DNA of 64,000 bases from positions 2,232,001 through 2,296,000 of the forward strand of contig NZ_CP109460.1 of assembly GCF_036227565.1 (NCBI RefSeq), given 5' to 3'. Shown in pieces: positions 55,616-64,000 of the stretch (its first letter is position 1; each line of letters begins with the position of its first letter). Below the pieces are notes generated by a model. That model was not told the origin of the DNA, did not search any database, and worked only from the letters and a program-made list of their open reading frames with translations. The stretch is from Streptomyces sp. NBC_01454 (GTDB lineage Bacteria > Actinomycetota > Actinomycetes > Streptomycetales > Streptomycetaceae). A program made the translations under genes and the position numbers.

Positions 55616-56452
55616 TCAGGCGCCGACGCGGATGCGCGCGAAGCGCTTCAGCGTGACACCGGCCTCGTCCAGAACCTTCTGGACGGTCTTCTTGTTGTCC
55701 TTGGCGAACGGCTGCGCGAGCAGCGTGTTCTCCTTGAAGAAGCCGTTGACGCGACCCTCGACGATCTTCGGGAGGGCGGCCTCGGGCTTGCCCTCCTCCT
55801 TCGCGGTGGCCTCGGCGACACGACGCTCGTTCTCGACCACATCGGCCGGAATGTCGTCCTTGGAGAGGAACTTCGGCGCGAACGCGGCGATGTGCTGCGC
55901 GATGTCCTTGGCGACCTCGGCGTTCTCCTTGTCCAGCTCGACCAGGACGCCGACCTGCGGCGGGAGGTCGGGCATGGTGCGGTGCATGTACGCCGCGACG
56001 AAACCGTCGGAGAACTGGGCGAAGCGGTCCAGGACGATCTTCTCGCCGAGGTTGGCGTTGGCCTCGTCCACGTACGCCTGGACGGTCTTGCCGGCCTCGA
56101 TCTCAGAGGCGAGCAGGCTCTCCAGGTCGGCGGGCTTGGTGGCGGCGACGTGCGCGACGAGCGCGTTGGCGACGGCCTGGAACTTGTCACCCTTGGCGAC
56201 GAAGTCCGTCTCGCACTTCAGCTCGAGCAGCACGCCGGCGGACTCGTCGTCGGCGATCAGGGAGACGACGGCACCGTTCTCGGCCGTGCGGCTCTCGCGC
56301 TTGGCGACGCCCTTCTGGCCCTTGACGCGCACGATCTCCACGGCCTTGTCGACGTTGCCGTCGGCCTCGTCCAGGGCCTTCTTGCAGTCCATCATGCCGG
56401 CGCCGGTGAGCTCGCGGAGCTTCTTGACGTCAGCGGCGGTGTAGTTCGCCAT
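55616..56452 (-). CDS. tsf: Elongation factor Ts
   Basis: Nucleotide exchange factor for EF-Tu; 278 residues. Begins [27 protein letters not shown] (TDVN-type signature, shown in part), then [25 protein letters not shown] and [17 protein letters not shown]. The dimerisation domain occupies the rest. Follows rpsB after 108 bp that hold a strong hairpin, the usual rpsB-tsf order. Confidence 0.97.
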   Translation of the reverse strand: MANYTAADVKKLRELTGAGMMDCKKALDEADGNVDKAVEIVRVKGQKGVAKRESRTAENGAVVSLIADDESAGVLLELKCETDFVAKGDKFQAVANALVAHVAATKPADLESLLASEIEAGKTVQAYVDEANANLGEKIVLDRFAQFSDGFVAAYMHRTMPDLPPQVGVLVELDKENAEVAKDIAQHIAAFAPKFLSKDDIPADVVENERRVAEATAKEEGKPEAALPKIVEGRVNGFFKENTLLAQPFAKDNKKTVQKVLDEAGVTLKRFARIRVGA

Positions 56453-56501
56453 GGTCTGTGAATCTCTTCTCGAAATCTCGAAGTCGAAAGATCTACGGGT
56501 G

Positions 56502-56541
56502 GACGGCGGGGGCGGCGCCTGTAGCGCCCTCCCCCGCCGTC
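56502..56541 (-). terminator. Hairpin in the rpsB-tsf gap (attenuator)
   Basis: GACGGCGGGGG (56502-56512) pairs with CCCCCGCCGTC (56531-56541) and an inner GGCGC/GCGCC extends it. It would let more rpsB than tsf mRNA accumulate; no U tract. Confidence 0.75.
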
Positions 56542-56560
56542 ATCAGCCGGTTACTGCGGG

Positions 56561-57493
56561 TCAGGCCTGCTCGGCCGGCTTCTCGGCGTCGGCCGGCTTC
56601 TCGGCCTCGGCGTCGGCCGGCTTGTCAGCCTCGGCCTCGGCGGCGGGGGCCTCGGCGACCGGGGCCTCGGCGGGCTTCTCCTCGGCCTTGGGGGCCTCGT
56701 CGTCAGCCTTCTTCTCGCCCTCGAGCAGGTCGCGCTCCCACTCGGCCAGCGGCTCGGCGGCAGCGGCCTTCTCGCCGGGCTTCTGGTCGCCGGTGGCGGC
56801 ACCGGAGCGGGCGATGAGGCCCTCGGCGACGGCGTCGGCAATCACGCGGGTGAGCAGGGTGACGGAGCGGATCGCGTCGTCGTTGCCCGGGATCTTGTAG
56901 TCGACCTCGTCCGGGTCGCAGTTGGTGTCGAGGATCGCGACGACCGGGATGTTGAGCTTGCGCGCCTCGCCGACGGCGATGTGCTCCTTCTTGGTGTCCA
57001 CGATCCAGACGGCGCTGGGCACCTTCTGCATCTCGCGGATACCGCCGAGGGTCTTCTCCAGCTTGGCCTTCTCGCGGGAGAGGACCAGGAGCTCCTTCTT
57101 GGTGAGGCCGGAGGCGGCCACATCCTCGAAGTCGATCTGCTCGAGCTCCTTCAGGCGCTGCAGGCGCTTGTAGACGGTCGAGAAGTTGGTCAGCATGCCG
57201 CCGAGCCAGCGCTGGTTCACGTAGGGCATGCCCACGCGGGTCGCCTGCTCGGCAATGGCCTCCTGGGCCTGCTTCTTCGTGCCGACGAACATGACCGAGC
57301 CGCCGTGGGCGACGGTCTCCTTGACGAACTCGTAGGCGCGGTCGATGTACGACAGCGACTGGAGCAGGTCGATGATGTAGATGCCGTTGCGCTCGGTGAA
57401 GATGAAGCGCTTCATCTTCGGGTTCCAGCGGCGGGTCTGGTGCCCGAAGTGGACGCCGCTCTCCAGCAGCTCCCGCATCGTGACGACGGCCAT
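56561..57493 (-). CDS. rpsB: 30S ribosomal protein S2
   Basis: A 310-residue S2, with [23 protein letters not shown] at its start and the conserved [20 protein letters not shown]. The S2 core ends near residue 235 ([27 protein letters not shown] in part); the C-terminal ~75 residues are an Ala/Glu/Lys/Pro tail with ADAEKPA-like repeats, common in high-GC actinobacteria. ATG 57493 has AAGGAG 7 nt upstream; the frame upstream is not coding. Confidence 0.97.
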   Translation of the reverse strand: MAVVTMRELLESGVHFGHQTRRWNPKMKRFIFTERNGIYIIDLLQSLSYIDRAYEFVKETVAHGGSVMFVGTKKQAQEAIAEQATRVGMPYVNQRWLGGMLTNFSTVYKRLQRLKELEQIDFEDVAASGLTKKELLVLSREKAKLEKTLGGIREMQKVPSAVWIVDTKKEHIAVGEARKLNIPVVAILDTNCDPDEVDYKIPGNDDAIRSVTLLTRVIADAVAEGLIARSGAATGDQKPGEKAAAAEPLAEWERDLLEGEKKADDEAPKAEEKPAEAPVAEAPAAEAEADKPADAEAEKPADAEKPAEQA

Positions 57494-57832
57494 GGCCGTA
57501 CTCCTTGTTGCTCTCGGTTTCACTGCGGCCGGGCGGCCGCGGTGCCTGACGCCCCGACGCGCCTGCCGGGAAGGCACCTTGCGGAGCCGTCCGAGGACCG
57601 AGGAGCGCGGCCGTCGTGCTGCCCGAACGGGACTGGTGCACTGACGGCGGGGCGTGCGAAGTCGACCCGGTGACCCGGATCGCCACCAGAAGTGTACGGG
57701 ACGGGCGATGCACCGGGCGACACGCATCTTTTCGAGCCCCGACCGGGTGACACCGTTGTCCACAACCGCCCGCCCCTCCACAGCTCCGGACCAAGATCCC
57801 CACGCCTCGGCGCCCTGCGCCACCGTCGAACC
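57494..57832. other. Divergent promoter region rpsB / M23 protein
   Basis: 339 bp without a recognisable gene, presumably with the rpsB promoter and leader. It contains CATTCCGTT-like strings but no autoregulatory S2 leader I can identify. Confidence 0.45.
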
Positions 57833-58906
57833 ATGCGACGACACACCCAACGGAATCCACTGCCCCGATTCGGGGCAGCCAGCAGCCTTTCTGCCTTGGG
57901 CGGCTTCGCCCCGGGGGTCCGGGCGCGGGGGTCCTGGGGGCCGGGCTCCCTGCCTCCGGCCCTACCCGAGCAGCCGGGCACTCACGGCCCGAGCTGCTTC
58001 TTCCCGGCCCGCGCCGTGGAGATGCTGCTGGCCCCTGCCGCGGCTGCGGTACTAGCCGTCCTGGGGCCGGGTCTCACGAATGCTGCCGCCACACCGCTGG
58101 TGGGCACGGCGCTGGAACGCGGGGCGCCATCAGTGGCTGGGCGGATCATCGGCGGCGCCAAGACGTCCGCCGATCCCCGCGCCGAGACCTCTGCCGAGGA
58201 GCGGGCCTGGCCTGTGACGGGACCGGCGGGGATCCGGCCCACCGTGCTGCGCGGCTGGGACCCCCCTCCATCTCCCTGGGCGGCCGGGCACCGTGGCGTT
58301 GACCTGGCCTCATCCACCGGTGCGGAGGTGCGGGCCGCAGCGCCTGGCCGGGTGGCGTACGCGGGGACGGTGGCCGGCCGTGGCGTCCTGACCATCGAGG
58401 TGTCCCACTCGGGCCGCCCACCCTTACGCACCACCTACGAACCGGTGGACCCCACGACCCGGAAGGGGCAGCACGTCACGGCTGGCCAGAAGGTCGCCGT
58501 GCTGCAACGCGGCCCGTTCCACTGCCGGGCACCGTGCCTCCACTGGGGCCTACGGCGCGGCAAGACCTACCTGAACCCGCTGTCGCTTCTCCCCCGGAGC
58601 ATGCTCCTGGGCGGCCCCTCACGCCTGCTGCCGATCTTCGGGGTCCCCGTACCCGAGGACGACGGCACGAACCCCGAACCTCCGGAACCACGCGAACCAG
58701 CAGCTCACGCCCGGAGCGCGGCACCGACCACAGCCGCCCTCCTGGGCACCCTCGGGCTCGCGGCCGCCGCACTCTGGGCACTTGGACGGCTCCCTTCGAC
58801 ACGGTCAGCGAGCAGGGGCGGCAGGGGTAGGGGTAGGGGGCGTGCGGGCGTGGGGCAGGCGCCGGTAACGGGGACGGTGGGGGCAGGCGGGCGCAGACAC
58901 CCGTAG
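57833..58906 (+). CDS. M23 family peptidase-like exported protein
   Basis: A 357-residue protein with a LytM/M23 domain at ~145-250: [20 protein letters not shown] (zinc ligands H153 and D157), [21 protein letters not shown] and [19 protein letters not shown]. The usual HxH zinc/catalytic motif reads C235-L-H237. A membrane or signal stretch ([18 protein letters not shown]) precedes it and a hydrophobic C-terminal segment ([18 protein letters not shown]) suggests anchoring. ATG 57833 or GTG 58016 may be the start; the first ~60 residues have weak coding character. Likely cell-wall related, rightward, divergent from rpsB. Confidence 0.8.
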   Translation: MRRHTQRNPLPRFGAASSLSALGGFAPGVRARGSWGPGSLPPALPEQPGTHGPSCFFPARAVEMLLAPAAAAVLAVLGPGLTNAAATPLVGTALERGAPSVAGRIIGGAKTSADPRAETSAEERAWPVTGPAGIRPTVLRGWDPPPSPWAAGHRGVDLASSTGAEVRAAAPGRVAYAGTVAGRGVLTIEVSHSGRPPLRTTYEPVDPTTRKGQHVTAGQKVAVLQRGPFHCRAPCLHWGLRRGKTYLNPLSLLPRSMLLGGPSRLLPIFGVPVPEDDGTNPEPPEPREPAAHARSAAPTTAALLGTLGLAAAALWALGRLPSTRSASRGGRGRGRGRAGVGQAPVTGTVGAGGRRHP

Positions 58907-59080
58907 TGGGGAGGACGGCCGAGGGACGTGGCCTCGGGGCCGGGCGTCGGATCACCGAGCGGGGCGCCACCGGGCTGACCAGGCGACCGAGCGGTGGGGT
59001 CTCCGGCCGGTGAGGCCGTCACAGCGGGGCCAGAGGCGGGTGGGGCCGGCCACCGCGGTCGAGCCGCTGCCTGGTGAACC

Positions 59081-59130
59081 CACCGTGGTGGACCCGCTGC
59101 GGGGTGGCCCTCAGTGAGTCCACCACGGTG
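59081..59130. terminator. Inverted repeat downstream of the M23 gene
   Basis: CACCGTGGTGGAC (59081-59093) and GTCCACCACGGTG (59118-59130) are a perfect 13-bp inverted repeat with a 24-nt loop in the convergent gap. Plausible bidirectional terminator, though ~175 bp from the M23 stop. Confidence 0.55.
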
Positions 59131-59185
59131 AGACCACAGACCAGCCAGGTCAGGGGCCGACGAGGCAACACACCCGTCACGTCGG

Positions 59186-59220
59186 GCGGACTGCGGACTG
59201 CGTGCTGCGGACTGCGTGCT
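59186..59220. repeat. 14-bp tandem repeat, 2.5 copies
   Basis: GCGGACTGCGTGCT occurs at 59193-59206 and 59207-59220, with a partial copy before it (59186-59192). Confidence 0.85.
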
Positions 59221-59270
59221 GCCCGTTGCCCGTGGCCGGGCACACGAGTGGGGGTCGGGAGAGGTGGGGC

Positions 59271-59310
59271 GGGGGGGGGGGGGGGGGGGGGGGGCGGGGG
59301 GGGGGGGGGG
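59271..59310. repeat. Extreme poly-G tract G24-C-G15
   Basis: 24 consecutive G (59271-59294), one C, and 15 more G (59296-59310), ten bases beyond the TetR stop codon on the other strand. The TetR transcript would carry a long poly-C tail here. Length is likely to vary and to be error-prone in sequencing. Confidence 0.9.
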
Positions 59311-59320
59311 AGGCCCCAGG

Positions 59321-59902
59321 TCAGCCGCGGACCCCCCGGAGGACCATCGCCACCGCCGCCTCCGTGATCTCCCCCGGGTCCTCCGCGGCACCGAGTTCGA
59401 TACGGCGGACCGCGGCATCGACGATGCCTTGGAGGAGCATCGCCGCGAGTCGGGGCTGTTCGTGGCCTAGGGCGGCGAGCGCTTCGACGATCATGGCGAT
59501 GAGGCCGCCGTGTGCCGCGCGGATCTTCTCGCGGGCACCGGCGTCCAGCTCGCCGGCCGAAATGGCGACGACGGCGCGGTGGCGGCGGTCGCCGACCAGC
59601 GCGAGTTGCCGGCGCACATACGCCTCGATCTTCGCCTCGGGCGTGTCGGCCCGCTCCATCGCCGCTTCTACCTCGGCGGCCCATACCGGGAAGTCGACGG
59701 CGCACAGCTCCTCGACCACGGCGGCGCGCGAACGGAAGTACTCGTACACGGAGGAGCGCGCGAGGCCCGTGCGCTCGGCGAGGGCGGGGAAGGTCAGTGC
59801 TTCCGTTCCGCCTTCGGACAGCAGGGTGCGGGCGGCGTCCAGAAGGGCGCCGCGCTGCATCGTCCGGTGCTCGGCCACGGAGGCCGCTCGAATCCTTGGC
59901 AC
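59321..59902 (-). CDS. TetR family transcriptional regulator
   Basis: A 193-residue repressor. The N-terminal helix-turn-helix is LLDAARTLLSEGGTEALTFPALAERTGLARSSVYEYFRS (shown in part: TFPALAERTGLARSSVYEYF, 20 residues), the C-terminal helical domain is the ligand-binding part (AALGHEQPRLAAMLLQGIVDAAVRR in part). GTG 59902 is the assumed start. It ends ten bases before the poly-G tract. No clear target gene is divergent from it; whiG lies 82 bp upstream on the same strand. Confidence 0.9.
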   Translation of the reverse strand: MPRIRAASVAEHRTMQRGALLDAARTLLSEGGTEALTFPALAERTGLARSSVYEYFRSRAAVVEELCAVDFPVWAAEVEAAMERADTPEAKIEAYVRRQLALVGDRRHRAVVAISAGELDAGAREKIRAAHGGLIAMIVEALAALGHEQPRLAAMLLQGIVDAAVRRIELGAAEDPGEITEAAVAMVLRGVRG

Positions 59903-59984
59903 GCCACCACTCTACGGATGGCGCACCGGCCGCGGCACTCCGTATGGCGACATGGCGTGGGAAGGCCCGGCGCGGGCGACGTGA

Positions 59985-60821
59985 TCAGCGTCCGACGTCG
60001 GCGAGTTTCGCCCGTAGTTGGAGGACGGATTTGGTGTGGATCTGGCTGACCCTGCTCTCGGTGACGCCGAGGACGTTGCCGATCTCGGCAAGCGTGAGGC
60101 CTTCGTAGTAGTAGAGCGTGACCACGGTCTTCTCGCGCTCGGGGAGGGTGTTGATGGCACGCGCGAGCAGCCGCCGCAGCTCGCGGTCCTCGGCGATCTC
60201 CACGGGGTTCTCAGCGGCCGTGTCCTCGAGGGTGTCCATCAGGCTCAGCCGTTCGCCCCCCTCGCCGCCGACGTGCAGCAGTTCCTCCAGGGCGACCACG
60301 TTCGCCAGCGACAGCTGGCTGAAGACGCTGTGGAGTTCCTCCAGCCCGATGCCCATCTCCGCGGCGACCTCCGCCTCGGAGGGGGTGCGGCGCAGTTGCG
60401 CTTCGAGGGTGGCGTAGGCCCGTTCGACAGCGCGGGCCTTCTGCCGTACGGAGCGTGGGATCCAGTCGAGTGCGCGCAGTTCGTCGATCATGGCGCCACG
60501 GATGCGGGTGATGGCGTAGGTCTCGAATTTGATGGAGCGTTCGGGTTCGAATTTCTCGATGGCGTCGATCAGTCCGAAGACTCCGGAGGACACGAAGTCG
60601 GCCTGTTCGACGTTGGGAGGCAGGCCGACGCTGACACGGCCGGCGACGTATTTGACCAGTGGCGAGTAGTGCAGGATCAGCTGTTCCCGCAGCCGCCCAT
60701 CGCCTGACGCCTTGTAGGAGCGCCACAACTCATCGAGCGAGGTGGGCGGAGCGGGGCGCACGCTGCCGCGTGCGGCGGGTGGTACCGCCGCACGGTCAGA
60801 CCCGGAGGTGTGCTGGGGCAT
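59985..60821 (-). CDS. whiG: RNA polymerase sigma factor WhiG
   Basis: A 278-residue sigma factor of the FliA/WhiG group, needed to start sporulation of aerial hyphae in Streptomyces. Region 2 is [19 protein letters not shown]...[22 protein letters not shown], with [21 protein letters not shown] (core-binding and -10 recognition), region 3 around [15 protein letters not shown], and region 4 with [37 protein letters not shown] (-35 recognition). ATG 60821 with AAGGCG upstream. Upstream 360 bp hold its promoter. Confidence 0.96.
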   Translation of the reverse strand: MPQHTSGSDRAAVPPAARGSVRPAPPTSLDELWRSYKASGDGRLREQLILHYSPLVKYVAGRVSVGLPPNVEQADFVSSGVFGLIDAIEKFEPERSIKFETYAITRIRGAMIDELRALDWIPRSVRQKARAVERAYATLEAQLRRTPSEAEVAAEMGIGLEELHSVFSQLSLANVVALEELLHVGGEGGERLSLMDTLEDTAAENPVEIAEDRELRRLLARAINTLPEREKTVVTLYYYEGLTLAEIGNVLGVTESRVSQIHTKSVLQLRAKLADVGR

Positions 60822-61181
60822 TCGTCGCCTTGAGCCGTTCTGCCGAGACGCGGGTGGATGGATGCATGTGGGTTGAATTTGCCTGTGAGCGTAGCGTGAC
60901 CGCAGCGTTGCGGTGTGCGATGACGGCAGGTTCAGGGGGCGCAGATACGTTCCGCTGCCCGCACCCCGGGGTTACCTCGTACGGCGTGGCGACATCCGGA
61001 CAAGGGGCCGGTCGCGGCCCTGCAGCGGACCGTGCGGACGGACGCGGCGACGCGGCGTGCGGGACGCCGTGCGCCCCCACGCCCCCTCGCTGGTTCCTCG
61101 TGCGGCGGTCGCGTGCACCGAAGCGTGGCAAACCTGGATTCTGCGGTCATTCCCCTCACCCTTTCACCCGTTCGCCCGAGG
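60822..61181. promoter_or_regulatory. Promoter region of whiG
   Basis: 360 bp between the dprA stop and the whiG start with no gene. whiG is known to be controlled by BldD in Streptomyces; I see only half-matches (TCACGC on the minus strand near 60890) and do not call a site. Confidence 0.4.
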
Positions 61182-62504
61182 TCAAGCACCGCCTCGCCGG
61201 GAGGCGTCGGTCACCTCGGCGCGTCGCGTCAACTCCCAGTGATCGCCGCACCTTTGAACGAATCCGAGGGACAGGAGCTCGAAGAGCTTGCCCTGGGTCA
61301 CCTCACGGGGCGTGCCGGCCTCCTCTGCCAGGCGGCCGGTGTCCGCGCCGCCCTGCGCGGGCAGCGCCTCCAGTACGCGGGTGGCGACGGCGTCGAGGAG
61401 GTCGCGGGTGAGGGTGGGTCCCGGTCGGCCGGGGGCGAGATCGCCGATGCTGCCGACGAGCTCGATGACCTCATCGGCGTCGGTGACCACCGCGGCCTCG
61501 TCGCGCAGGAGTTGATGCACACCGGCCGACAGGCTGCTGGTGACCGGGCCCGGCATGCCCATCGTGAAGCGTCCGAGGGACAGGGCCCGCCGGGCGGTGA
61601 CCAGTGAGCCGCTGCGCAGCTCGGCCTCCACGACGACGGTGCCCCGGGTGAGCGCGGCGATGACGCGGTTGCGCTGAATGAACCGGCTGCGGGTGGGGTG
61701 GTCGCCGGGTGGTAACTCGGCGACCACCAGGCCCTGTTCGGCGATCCGGCCGAGGAGTTCGGTGTGGCCGCGCGGGTAGGCGTAGTCGACGCCGGAGGCC
61801 ATGACGGCGATGGTCGTGCCGGTTGCGGCCAGTGCGCCGCGGTGGGCGGCGCCATCGACGCCGTAGGCGGCTCCGGAGACGATGGTCCAGCCGCGGTCGG
61901 CGAGGTCCGCGCTGAGGGTGGTGGCGAGGTGCGCGCCGTAGTCGGTGCAGGCCCGGGCGCCGACGACGGCGACCGAGCGCAGCGCCCAGAGTCTGAGGTT
62001 GGCCGTGCCGCGTACCCACAGTCCGAGGGGGCGGGCGTCGCCGAGGTCGTCGAGCTGGCCGGGCCATTCGTCGTCCCCCGGGCAGATGAACCGGCCGCCG
62101 AGCGCGGCGACGGCTTCGAGATCCGCGGCGGGGCGGGCCCGGGCGGCGCGCAGGCGCAGGCCCTCGGTCTTGGCCGGGCTCGCGCCCCGGGGCGGCCGCG
62201 CGTCCTGGCCTGACAACGCGCGCCACAGCGCCACCGGGCCCATCTCGCGGACCCAGCGGCCGGCGGTTTCATCGCCCGGTTCGAGGATGCGGGTGAGGGC
62301 TGCGCGGGCCGTGCGCTGGGGATCGCGGTCCGTGCCGTCGGGCGCGGGCCACGGGCGGGTGGTCGCGCGCCGGGCGGTGTGGGGTGCGGTGGTGGTGGGC
62401 GGGGCGTGCCCCCGCTCCGCGGCTGTCCCGGGTGTGCGGGGCGGGCCGTCCTGGGCGGTGCCGGGCCGGTCCGTGGCGAAGCCCCATGCGTCTACTCCGT
62501 TCAT
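61182..62504 (-). CDS. dprA: DNA processing protein DprA
   Basis: A RecA-loading, ssDNA-binding protein of the DprA/Smf family, 440 residues. The Rossmann-type core has SVAVVGARACTDYGAHLA, GWTIVSGAAYGVDGAAHRGAL, MASGVDYAYPRGHTELL and RFIQRNRVIAAL; a C-terminal winged helix (GRLAEEAGTPREVTQGKLFEL) follows. The first ~65 residues are Pro/Arg/Thr-rich and poorly conserved. ATG 62504 overlaps the yifB/comM stop by four bases (ATGA). Usual actinobacterial neighbourhood of yifB-dprA-whiG. Confidence 0.94.
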   Translation of the reverse strand: MNGVDAWGFATDRPGTAQDGPPRTPGTAAERGHAPPTTTAPHTARRATTRPWPAPDGTDRDPQRTARAALTRILEPGDETAGRWVREMGPVALWRALSGQDARPPRGASPAKTEGLRLRAARARPAADLEAVAALGGRFICPGDDEWPGQLDDLGDARPLGLWVRGTANLRLWALRSVAVVGARACTDYGAHLATTLSADLADRGWTIVSGAAYGVDGAAHRGALAATGTTIAVMASGVDYAYPRGHTELLGRIAEQGLVVAELPPGDHPTRSRFIQRNRVIAALTRGTVVVEAELRSGSLVTARRALSLGRFTMGMPGPVTSSLSAGVHQLLRDEAAVVTDADEVIELVGSIGDLAPGRPGPTLTRDLLDAVATRVLEALPAQGGADTGRLAEEAGTPREVTQGKLFELLSLGFVQRCGDHWELTRRAEVTDASRRGGA

Positions 62505-64000
62505 CGCTTGTCCCCGTGTGCGCGGGGCCGGGTGGCGGTGGTCTCGTTCCCGTCCGCGCCTGCCGGGGTCAGGGCGCCGCGGCGTACGCCGGTGCGGAGT
62601 TCCAGGGCCCAGTTGACGTCTTCGCCGGTGGGACGGTCACGGCCGGCGAGGTCGGCGGCTGTCCAGGCGACGCGCAGGACCCGGTCGAGTCCGCGGGCGG
62701 TGAGCAGGCCGCATTCGAGGTCGCGTTCGGCCTGGGCCAGGGCGCCGGGGTGGACCTGCCAGCGGGTGCGCAGCTCATGGCCGGGGACCTCGCTGTTGGT
62801 GTTCCAGGGTGTGCCGGCCAGGCGGGCGGCGGCGCGTTCACGGGCGGCGTGTACGCGTGCGGCCACGACGGCGGTGGATTCGGCGCCGCGGCCCAGCGCG
62901 AGCAGTTCGGAGCGGGCGACCGGTTCCACGGCGATCCGCAGGTCGACCCGGTCCATCAGGGGTCCGGAGAGCCGTGAGCGGTAGCGCCGGATGGAGGACG
63001 GGCGGCATTCGCAGCCGCCGCCCGTCGTGCCGTGGCGTCCGCAGGGGCAGGGGTTGGCGGCGAGCGCGAGGAGGATGCGGGCGGGCATGCGCATCATGCC
63101 GCCGGCGCGGGCGACGATGATGTGGCCGGATTCCAGGGGCTGGCGGAGGGCGTCCAGGACGCGTGGGCTGCATTCCGCTGCCTCGTCCATGAACAGCACG
63201 CCATGGTGGGCGAGGGAGACGGCGCCGGGGCGGGGCAGGCCGGTGCCGCCGCCGACGAGGGAGGCCATGGTCGCGGAGTGGTGCGGTGCGCAGTAAGGCG
63301 GCCGGTCGACGAGTGGCTGCCCCGGCGGGAGGGTGCCGGCCACCGAGTGGACGGCCGTGACCTCCAGGGATTCCTTGGGGGACAGCGGTGGGAGGAGCCC
63401 CGGGAGGCGTTCGGCGAGCATGGTCTTGCCGGCGCCGGGCGGGCCTTTGAGGAAGATGTGGTGGCGTCCGGCGGCGGCTGCTTCCAGGGCGCGGCGGGCG
63501 CCGTGCTGGCCTGCGACGTCCGCGAGGTCGGGGGTGTGGCCCCCGGACGGCAGGCCCGCTCCGGCGCAGGTACCGGACACGGCGAGCCCGGCGAGCAGCG
63601 GGTCGGGGCGGCTTTCGTCGAGGGGTTCCTCGTGGGGTACCGGTTCGTCGGCGAGGACGCCGATGAGCTGGCGCAGGCTCCGGACGCCGAGGACGGAGAT
63701 GCCGGGGACGAGTGAGGCTTCGGCGGCGGTCTGTTCGGGGACGACGACCTGGCGGTATCCGGCGTCCGCGGCCGCCAGGACGGCGGGCAGGACGCCGCGT
63801 ACGGGGCGGACGCGGCCGTCCAGGCCCAGTTCGCCGATCATCATCAGGTCGGTGAGTTCGCGGGGGTCCAGGCGCTCGGCGGCGCCGAGGACCGCGCAGG
63901 CCACGGCGAGGTCGAAGCCGCTGCCGCCTTTGGGTACGGAGGCCGGGCTGAGACCGACGGTGAGCTTTTTCTGCGGCCATTCGGCGCCGGAGTTCACGAC
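62501..64000 (-). CDS. YifB/ComM family Mg-chelatase-like AAA ATPase (5' end beyond window)
   Basis: An AAA+ ATPase of the ComM/YifB family, which in naturally transformable bacteria helps branch migration in recombination. The window cuts its N-terminus: the first visible residues are VVNSGAEWPQKKLTVGLSPA, about 50 residues after the expected start. Visible: SGFDLAVACAVLGA (Lon-like domain), GGRHHIF with Walker A GPPGAGKT, Walker B GVLFMDEAAECS, the Cys-rich NPCPCGRHGTTGGGCECRP, and the arginine-finger region MDRVDLRIAVEP. Stop overlaps dprA. Confidence 0.94.
   Translation of the reverse strand, partial: VVNSGAEWPQKKLTVGLSPASVPKGGSGFDLAVACAVLGAAERLDPRELTDLMMIGELGLDGRVRPVRGVLPAVLAAADAGYRQVVVPEQTAAEASLVPGISVLGVRSLRQLIGVLADEPVPHEEPLDESRPDPLLAGLAVSGTCAGAGLPSGGHTPDLADVAGQHGARRALEAAAAGRHHIFLKGPPGAGKTMLAERLPGLLPPLSPKESLEVTAVHSVAGTLPPGQPLVDRPPYCAPHHSATMASLVGGGTGLPRPGAVSLAHHGVLFMDEAAECSPRVLDALRQPLESGHIIVARAGGMMRMPARILLALAANPCPCGRHGTTGGGCECRPSSIRRYRSRLSGPLMDRVDLRIAVEPVARSELLALGRGAESTAVVAARVHAARERAAARLAGTPWNTNSEVPGHELRTRWQVHPGALAQAERDLECGLLTARGLDRVLRVAWTAADLAGRDRPTGEDVNWALELRTGVRRGALTPAGADGNETTATRPRAHGDKR

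Larger units (their letters stand above)
58907..59320. other. 414-bp gap with repeats and a poly-G tract
   Basis: Between the M23 stop and the TetR stop (convergent). It contains an inverted repeat, short tandem repeats and an extreme G tract, each listed separately. I see no gene in it. Confidence 0.55.

Noticed and set aside
60880..60910. BldD box upstream of whiG
   Set aside because: Only a half-site (TCACGC) is visible; the second half does not match the consensus.

Overview
The window is about 72-75% GC by eye, almost every gene uses G/C in third codon positions, and several genes start with GTG or TTG. It carries whiG (the sporulation sigma factor of mycelial actinobacteria), an IF-2 with a very long low-complexity N-terminus, and the block rpsB-tsf-pyrH-frr-cdsA-(rlmN)-dxr-rseP-ispG-proS-rimP-nusA-ylxR-infB. 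This is conserved chromosomal core of a Streptomyces or very close relative. I see no insertion sequence, prophage, CRISPR array, tRNA or rRNA gene.

Layout. 1-8 kb: rimP-nusA-ylxR-infB leftward, infB cut by the edge; divergent from it a three-gene unit (Tat-type lipoprotein, DUF4439 ferritin-like protein, APH-fold protein without catalytic residues), then proS. 8-16 kb: a repeat-rich gap, two GNAT acetyltransferases, the isoprenoid/membrane-protease run dxr-rseP-ispG, and an acyl-CoA dehydrogenase. 16-40 kb: an amine, polyamine and GABA catabolism region: aldehyde dehydrogenase, a frameshifted PucR-type regulator, a membrane VirD4/TraG-like ATPase, gabT, a PAP2 protein, an operon of aldehyde dehydrogenase + spermidine/putrescine-type ABC importer + FAD amine oxidase, NADAR protein and adenosine deaminase, then a second aldehyde dehydrogenase + orphan binding protein, an Lrp/AsnC regulator and a class III aminotransferase. 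40-48 kb: an ABC exporter-like pair, a LOG-family protein, a DMT-like membrane protein, and a thiamine importer thiB-thiP-thiQ behind a TPP riboswitch. 48-53 kb: rlmN and a loose accessory stretch (GYD, DUF1152, RNHCP proteins). 53-64 kb: cdsA, frr, pyrH, tsf, rpsB, an M23 peptidase-like protein, TetR, whiG, dprA and a truncated yifB/comM.

How the parts fit. The 16-40 kb genes can form one route: import of putrescine or related amines (PotABCD-like), deamination by the FAD oxidase or the aminotransferase next to Lrp, oxidation of the aminoaldehyde by either dehydrogenase, and GABA to succinate semialdehyde by GabT. The two [dehydrogenase + PotD-like protein] pairs look like a duplicated cassette, and both carry the same 13-base core sequence upstream, next to the Lrp gene in one case; that is the most interesting regulatory signal here.

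Other points worth a second look: an apparent AUC start codon in the RNHCP gene, a frameshift in the PucR-type regulator, a PAP2 gene without a credible start, a pseudokinase, an orphan terminator at 24.5 kb, and a G24-C-G15 tract just behind the tetR stop codon. Much of the window is ordinary housekeeping sequence and I report little novelty there.
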